From Campylobacteraceae bacterium (lineage in GTDB: Bacteria > Campylobacterota > Campylobacteria > Campylobacterales > Sulfurovaceae), in NCBI GenBank assembly GCA_027034975.1, contig JALVWQ010000066.1:4935-68934 (forward strand): 64,000 nucleotides of DNA, written 5' to 3'. Made by a program: the position numbers and the translations under genes. Under the pieces are notes generated by a model that had not been told where the DNA came from, made no database searches, and was given only the letters and a program-made list of their open reading frames with translations. Of this stretch, positions 60,336-64,000 are shown piece after piece. Each line of letters opens with the position of its first letter. Position 1 is the first letter of the stretch.

Positions 60336-62009
60336 ATGAAACGGGTACATCTCATTTCTCTTTTGATCATCCTTTTAACAAGCTCTCTTTTTGCCCTAAG
60401 CGATAAAGAGTTAGCACGCTCTATCAATCTTGCTGGAAAGCAGCGAATGCTTACACAAAAGATGAGCAAAGAGGCTCTATTAATCCGCTCAAAAATCGAT
60501 ACAGAAGAGAATATTAAAAAATTAAAGCAGAGTAGCTCACTCTTTGATAAAACTCTCAAAGGGTTAATGAATGGCGATAGTTCACTCCATCTAGTAGTCG
60601 TTAATGATCCGAAAATTAAAGAGCAGTTGCAAAGAGTGCAAAAGTTGTGGGATCCATTCTATCAACATATAAAAGAGATTATCAATGCAAAAGCAGATGA
60701 TAAAAGCTACAGCTACATAGAGAGCCACAACCTAGAGCTACTAAAAGAGATGAACAAAGCAGTCTCTCTCTACTCTTCACAAGATAAATCAAACGGCTCA
60801 TTTAAACTTGCTAACGATATTAACCTTGCTGGGAAACAGCGAATGCTTACTCAAAAGATGGCAAAAGATCTCCTTTTTATCAATAACAACTTTAAAAAGG
60901 AGGAGTATTTAAAAGATTTTCAAAACTCAAAAGAGCTCTTTACAAAAACGCTCGATGGTCTCTTTAATGGAAGCAGCGAACTCAATCTTAAAGGGACAAA
61001 ACTACCAATGATTACCAAAAAACTCCAAGTTGTCAAAAAATTATGGCAAGAGGAGCAACCACTGCTCGATTCTGCCCAAAAAGGCGAAAAACTCAAAGAG
61101 GCAATAGCGGCACTCGATAATACACTTGTAAAGATGAATGAGGCTGTTGTAAGCTATACAAAATCCCTCAATAGGCAAAAACAAATACTTGCTCTTAACT
61201 CAATAATTAGCGGCTTTTTAAATAATCAAGCCCAAAATAAAAAACGAGTAAACCTCTCTGGAAAGCAGCGAATGCTTACACAAAGAATGAGTAAACTAGC
61301 TCTTTTAAGTGCACTCAATATCGATAGAGAAAACAATACAAAAGCATTAATTGCAGATGCAAAACTCTACAACAAAACCTTAAATGCATTCTTAAAAGGT
61401 GATAAAGATTTAGGCATAGAACCCTGTACTCAAAAGAGTATAAAAGAGCAAGTTACACTCCTTCAATCAAAGTGGCAACCATTCCTAGAGGCAATCATTA
61501 AAATTGTAAAAAATCAAGATAGCGATGGTAAGGCTCTTAACTATATTATAGAGCACAATGAAGATCTCTTAAAAGAGTCAAATGAGCTTGTTAATCGCTG
61601 TGTAGCTGCCTCTCCAACAAAAAACTTTCTTGAGAAAGCAATGCTCAATGTCATTAATATTGCGGGTCGTCAGCGTATGCTTACACAAAAGATGACAAAA
61701 GAGAAACTCCTTATCGAAACAAAAAATTTACCTTACCAAAAGAAGCTCCAAGAGACAGTTGCCCTCTTTGATAGCTCGCTCCAAAAACTTATAAAAGGTG
61801 ATGCCGAAAATAAAATTGTAAAACCAACAGAAAAAAAGGTAAAAGAGCAACTAGATAAAATTGCCGCTCTTTGGACAAAACTTAAGCCACTCTATCTCAA
61901 AAAGCACCTCTCCAAAGAAGATTTACAAACAATTATTAAAGAAAACCCTACTCTCCTCTTTGAGATGAATAAAATGGTCAATATGGCCGAACACTCACTA
62001 GAGTATTAA
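60336..62009 (+). CDS. Periplasmic protein of four PilJ/NarX-type sensor repeats
   Basis: A 557-aa protein with a signal peptide (1-20, ending LFALS) and no other membrane segment. Four copies of an ~135-residue helical module each begin with the PilJ/NarX P-box-like motif: NLAGKQRMLTQKM (31-43), again at 163-175, NLSGKQRMLTQRM (306-318), NIAGRQRMLTQKM (441-453). Each module continues with LFxKTLxGLxxG and a late NxxLLxxMNxxV. In NarX and NarQ this motif belongs to the nitrate/nitrite-binding sensor; PilJ uses a related domain. There is no kinase, HAMP or methyl-accepting domain, so it may be a soluble ligand binder. A terminator follows. Confidence 0.8.
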   Translation: MKRVHLISLLIILLTSSLFALSDKELARSINLAGKQRMLTQKMSKEALLIRSKIDTEENIKKLKQSSSLFDKTLKGLMNGDSSLHLVVVNDPKIKEQLQRVQKLWDPFYQHIKEIINAKADDKSYSYIESHNLELLKEMNKAVSLYSSQDKSNGSFKLANDINLAGKQRMLTQKMAKDLLFINNNFKKEEYLKDFQNSKELFTKTLDGLFNGSSELNLKGTKLPMITKKLQVVKKLWQEEQPLLDSAQKGEKLKEAIAALDNTLVKMNEAVVSYTKSLNRQKQILALNSIISGFLNNQAQNKKRVNLSGKQRMLTQRMSKLALLSALNIDRENNTKALIADAKLYNKTLNAFLKGDKDLGIEPCTQKSIKEQVTLLQSKWQPFLEAIIKIVKNQDSDGKALNYIIEHNEDLLKESNELVNRCVAASPTKNFLEKAMLNVINIAGRQRMLTQKMTKEKLLIETKNLPYQKKLQETVALFDSSLQKLIKGDAENKIVKPTEKKVKEQLDKIAALWTKLKPLYLKKHLSKEDLQTIIKENPTLLFEMNKMVNMAEHSLEY

Positions 62010-62011
62010 AA

Positions 62012-62038
62012 TTTTAGAGGTATGGAATGCCTCTAAAA
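62012..62038. terminator. Hairpin after the PilJ-repeat gene
   Basis: TTTTAGAGG and CCTCTAAAA are perfect 9-bp arms, extendable through TAT/ATG to a GGA loop. It sits 2 bp past the stop codon; T-rich sequence flanks the 5' side. Confidence 0.55.
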
Positions 62039-62075
62039 CTCTACAAACCTTCCACAATATTTTACTACTATATGC

Positions 62076-62081
62076 TACAAT
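62076..62081 (+). promoter_or_regulatory. -10 box of the TlpA-like gene
   Basis: TACAAT preceded by TATGC (extended -10 like), 26 bases before the ATG. Confidence 0.4.
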
Positions 62082-62106
62082 AATAAAAAAACTTCAAAGG
62101 TTAAAG

Positions 62107-62778
62107 ATGAAAAGAGTAATAAAAATTGTTACACTCTTAGCTACACTTATAGGATTTGCTTTTGCAGCACACGCTGAACCTACATTTAAAATTAAAACTA
62201 TTACTGGCAAAGAGCTCCAATTTAGAGGCACAGATGAAGGAATTGTAACCTCTCCATACAAAGGAAAGGTAGTCTTTATTGAGTTTTGGGGCACTTGGTG
62301 TGGACCATGTCTCTTAAGTATTCCACACCATGTAGCACTGCAAGAGAAGTATAAAGATAAGCTTCGTATTGTAGCTATAGAGACAACACCAACAGTCAAA
62401 AAAAAGGAGCTTCTTCAATTTATTCAAAACCCTGCAGAGGGTATCAATATGAGCAAAGTAGATTGGTTTTTAAAAAATAAAGCAAAAACACCACAAGCCA
62501 AAGCCTACTTTAAAAAACCTATTGAGGAGCTTGAAAAATTTAGAAAATCTGGTAAAAAAATTAATTACGATGTCATCTCTAGCCAAGATGGAGCACCCCT
62601 TATTAACTATATCGCAAAGCGGGCAGATTGGCAAGGGAGTATCCCATTTTTAATTATCTTTAAACCTGATGGCTCAGTGAGCAATATCCTAACAGGTATG
62701 ATAAGTGATGATGAGCTCCAAAGAGCCTACAATAATGCCATTAAAAAGCGAGCAAATACTCCACCTCAAAGCAATTAA
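62107..62778 (+). CDS. TlpA-like periplasmic thioredoxin
   Basis: A 223-aa protein. Signal peptide (1-23, ending AFAAHA), then a thioredoxin/AhpC-TSA-like fold with VVFIEFWGTWCGPCLLSIPHH (redox pair Cys65 and Cys68) and a late WQGSIPFLIIFKPDGSVSNILTGM containing the cis-Pro of the fold. A long insertion between the motif and the cis-Pro (NPAEGINMSKVDWFLKN...) makes it larger than typical TlpA domains. Probably a thiol reductant for cytochrome or envelope proteins. No cytochrome genes are adjacent. Confidence 0.85.
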   Translation: MKRVIKIVTLLATLIGFAFAAHAEPTFKIKTITGKELQFRGTDEGIVTSPYKGKVVFIEFWGTWCGPCLLSIPHHVALQEKYKDKLRIVAIETTPTVKKKELLQFIQNPAEGINMSKVDWFLKNKAKTPQAKAYFKKPIEELEKFRKSGKKINYDVISSQDGAPLINYIAKRADWQGSIPFLIIFKPDGSVSNILTGMISDDELQRAYNNAIKKRANTPPQSN

Positions 62779-62823
62779 TAAATACCCTACAAAGAGATTT
62801 TACTTCGATAAAAAGCAAAAAAA

Positions 62824-62863
62824 TTGGGGTGCACTAGGAGATAAAAACTCCATAAAACCCCAA
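62824..62863. terminator. Nested hairpin between tlpA-like and transpeptidase genes
   Basis: TTGGGGT (62824-62830) pairs with ACCCCAA (62857-62863), and GGAG-ATAAAAA-CTCC (62837-62851) is nested within. It lies between convergent genes, so it may terminate both. Confidence 0.5.
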
Positions 62864-62870
62864 ACCCCTC

Positions 62871-62895
62871 AATTCACAATTCACAATTCTTAATT
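62871..62895. repeat. AATTCACAATTC repeat
   Basis: AATTCACAATTCACAATTCTTAATT, a variant of the AATTC-type repeat family. It overlaps the last codons of the transpeptidase-like gene. Confidence 0.5.
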
Positions 62896-64000
62896 TTTAA
62901 CTCTCCATCCCCCTCCATCAACTACATTATAGCGACCATTCACTACTTCTATCGTAGGCACCCTATGGCTCTTCTCAAAGGCATCATACCCCTCTTTAAG
63001 ATTCAACCAAAACTTATACCACCTGCTCTTTTTATGGCGAGCTAAATTGATCTTTGTCATACGGAATGGAAAGATATGGACACTTACACTCTCTTGTCCA
63101 TTTAAAAGTGCCTTCTCTACTAACATATAGATATCATCAATATTTCTATCACCCATTGCATAACATCCAACAGATTTACACTTACCATGCACCATTAAGT
63201 AGCTACCAGTATAGCCATGATACCTATCATAGAGATTAGGAAAACCTAAATTAAAAGAGAGATGGTAGTTGCTATGTGGATTGAGAGCAGAGTAATTAAC
63301 ACTATAAAAACCCTCGGGACTCTTCTTATCGCCTTGCATCAATTTTGGTCCAAGTCCACCAGAGTATTTACAGATTCCATATATCTTCAAAAGCTTATAG
63401 CGACTCGATTTCTTTGGCTTAATCCACACCTCCAACTCGCTGTTCTTTTTAAAAATACGGATAAATATAGGATCCCCTACCCTTGCCCCAACTCGCTTGA
63501 GTGCAACTTTGAGCGGCTCCTTTTTTGCCTTTAGCCAAAGGCTCTTCTTTGCAAGTGATGGCAAAGTTTGCTTCTTTTGGCTCTTTTTTATTTTAGGAAT
63601 CTGTGGTAGCATTAACTCTCCATATATAGTATAATTCTCTTCACTCTCTTTTACCATATCTACACTACTACCATTCTCTTCACTAGCAACTTGGGTTACA
63701 TTACTCTCTACCTCTATCTGTTGCATAGTACTCTTTTTCCCAGCCAAGACCTCTAAAGATTCTCTATCCTCCTTCGTTACGCTACTATTCTTTTCGCTTT
63801 TGAGTATTGATTCAATAGTAAAACGAAGCCTCTTGCTACGATTCTTCTCAATACCTTTATCTAACTCTTTTACCTTACTGCTCTTTTGTTCGATACTCTT
63901 ATTTAAATCTTCTACTCTACTGCTATTTTGCTCTTTTTGGATCTTAGGCTCTTGAACTCCCTGCTTCTCCTCTTGCTCTAAAACTGTTACTTTTTCACTC
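62890..64000 (-). CDS. YafK-like L,D-transpeptidase-fold protein (5' partial)
   Basis: The frame stays open to the right edge, so the N-terminus is missing; a TTG at 63747 exists but coding clearly continues upstream. About 90 visible N-terminal residues are charged and contain a repeated ~14-residue unit (EQNSSRVEDLNKSI, EQKSSKVKELDKGI). The C-terminal YkuD-type domain has IKPKKSSRYKLLKIYGICKYSGGLGPK, GDKKSPEGFY, and the active-site MVHGKCKSVGCYAMGD (His and Cys of the HxxxxGC motif), followed by IDDIYMLVEKAL. This variant is typical of E. coli YafK/DpaA and Helicobacter Csd6-like enzymes that trim or unlink peptidoglycan. Its role here is inferred. Confidence 0.82.
   Translation of the reverse strand, partial: SEKVTVLEQEEKQGVQEPKIQKEQNSSRVEDLNKSIEQKSSKVKELDKGIEKNRSKRLRFTIESILKSEKNSSVTKEDRESLEVLAGKKSTMQQIEVESNVTQVASEENGSSVDMVKESEENYTIYGELMLPQIPKIKKSQKKQTLPSLAKKSLWLKAKKEPLKVALKRVGARVGDPIFIRIFKKNSELEVWIKPKKSSRYKLLKIYGICKYSGGLGPKLMQGDKKSPEGFYSVNYSALNPHSNYHLSFNLGFPNLYDRYHGYTGSYLMVHGKCKSVGCYAMGDRNIDDIYMLVEKALLNGQESVSVHIFPFRMTKINLARHKKSRWYKFWLNLKEGYDAFEKSHRVPTIEVVNGRYNVVDGGGWRVKN

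Noticed and set aside
1-64000. tRNA, rRNA, prophage or transposase genes
   Set aside because: No cloverleaf-like segment, rRNA core sequence, integrase, transposase or phage structural protein was recognised by eye; covariance-model and profile searches were not possible here.

Overview
This is an AT-rich window of a bacterial chromosome, most likely from a Campylobacterota (epsilonproteobacterium) of the Sulfurovum/Sulfurimonas kind. The support is: a 15-gene complex I (nuo) operon in which nuoE is replaced by a 77-aa protein and nuoF by a GltD-like flavoprotein; two consecutive nuoG genes; candidate promoters with a TATAAT-like -10 box but no clear -35; and a Cj0977-like hotdog protein. The assignment is inference; no rRNA or other marker gene is present.

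Layout. 1-2107 (-): 3' truncated gene for a lipoprotein of Ig/cadherin-like repeats. 2311-2869: a decayed citrate synthase gene with a palindromic repeat in place of its centre. 2885-6435: hotdog thioesterase and ArsC/Spx-like protein, a divergent patatin, and a broken small exported-protein gene with a run of nine C. 6583-23796 (-): the nuo operon A-B-C-D-(E-like)-(F replacement)-G-G-H-I-J-K-L-M-N behind a structured leader. 24096-27756: purN, an SQR-like flavoprotein, an rRNA methyltransferase and a rhodanese.

27940-54450 is a surface-glycan and envelope-decoration region. Its minus-strand half encodes a Wzm/Wzt exporter, a methyltransferase beside a kinase/coiled-coil/double glycosyltransferase (WbdD-like parts), an MsbA-like ABC protein, three more glycosyltransferases, a flippase-like protein and a 2OG-Fe(II) oxygenase. 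Its plus-strand half encodes an MBOAT/SGNH acylation pair, then two paralogous phosphoethanolamine-transferase-like proteins with unusual extra domains. These bracket a GT2 / YdjC deacetylase / GtrA set that resembles the Francisella and Bordetella pathways adding aminosugar to lipid A.

54466-60132 (-) is a TetR-TolC-MFP-RND efflux operon with a palindromic operator. 60336-62778 (+) holds a periplasmic protein made of four PilJ/NarX-type sensor repeats and a TlpA-like thioredoxin. A YafK-like L,D-transpeptidase-fold gene (-) runs off the right edge. No tRNA, rRNA, CRISPR array, transposase or prophage gene was recognised. Three short repeat families (a 79-158 bp palindrome, AATTCAAAATTC tracts and an AGCTNAGAGC family) occupy intergenic spaces. 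No gene-free stretch longer than 300 bases was found; the longest, about 300 bases between purN and nuoA, holds hairpins and the nuo promoter and leader.
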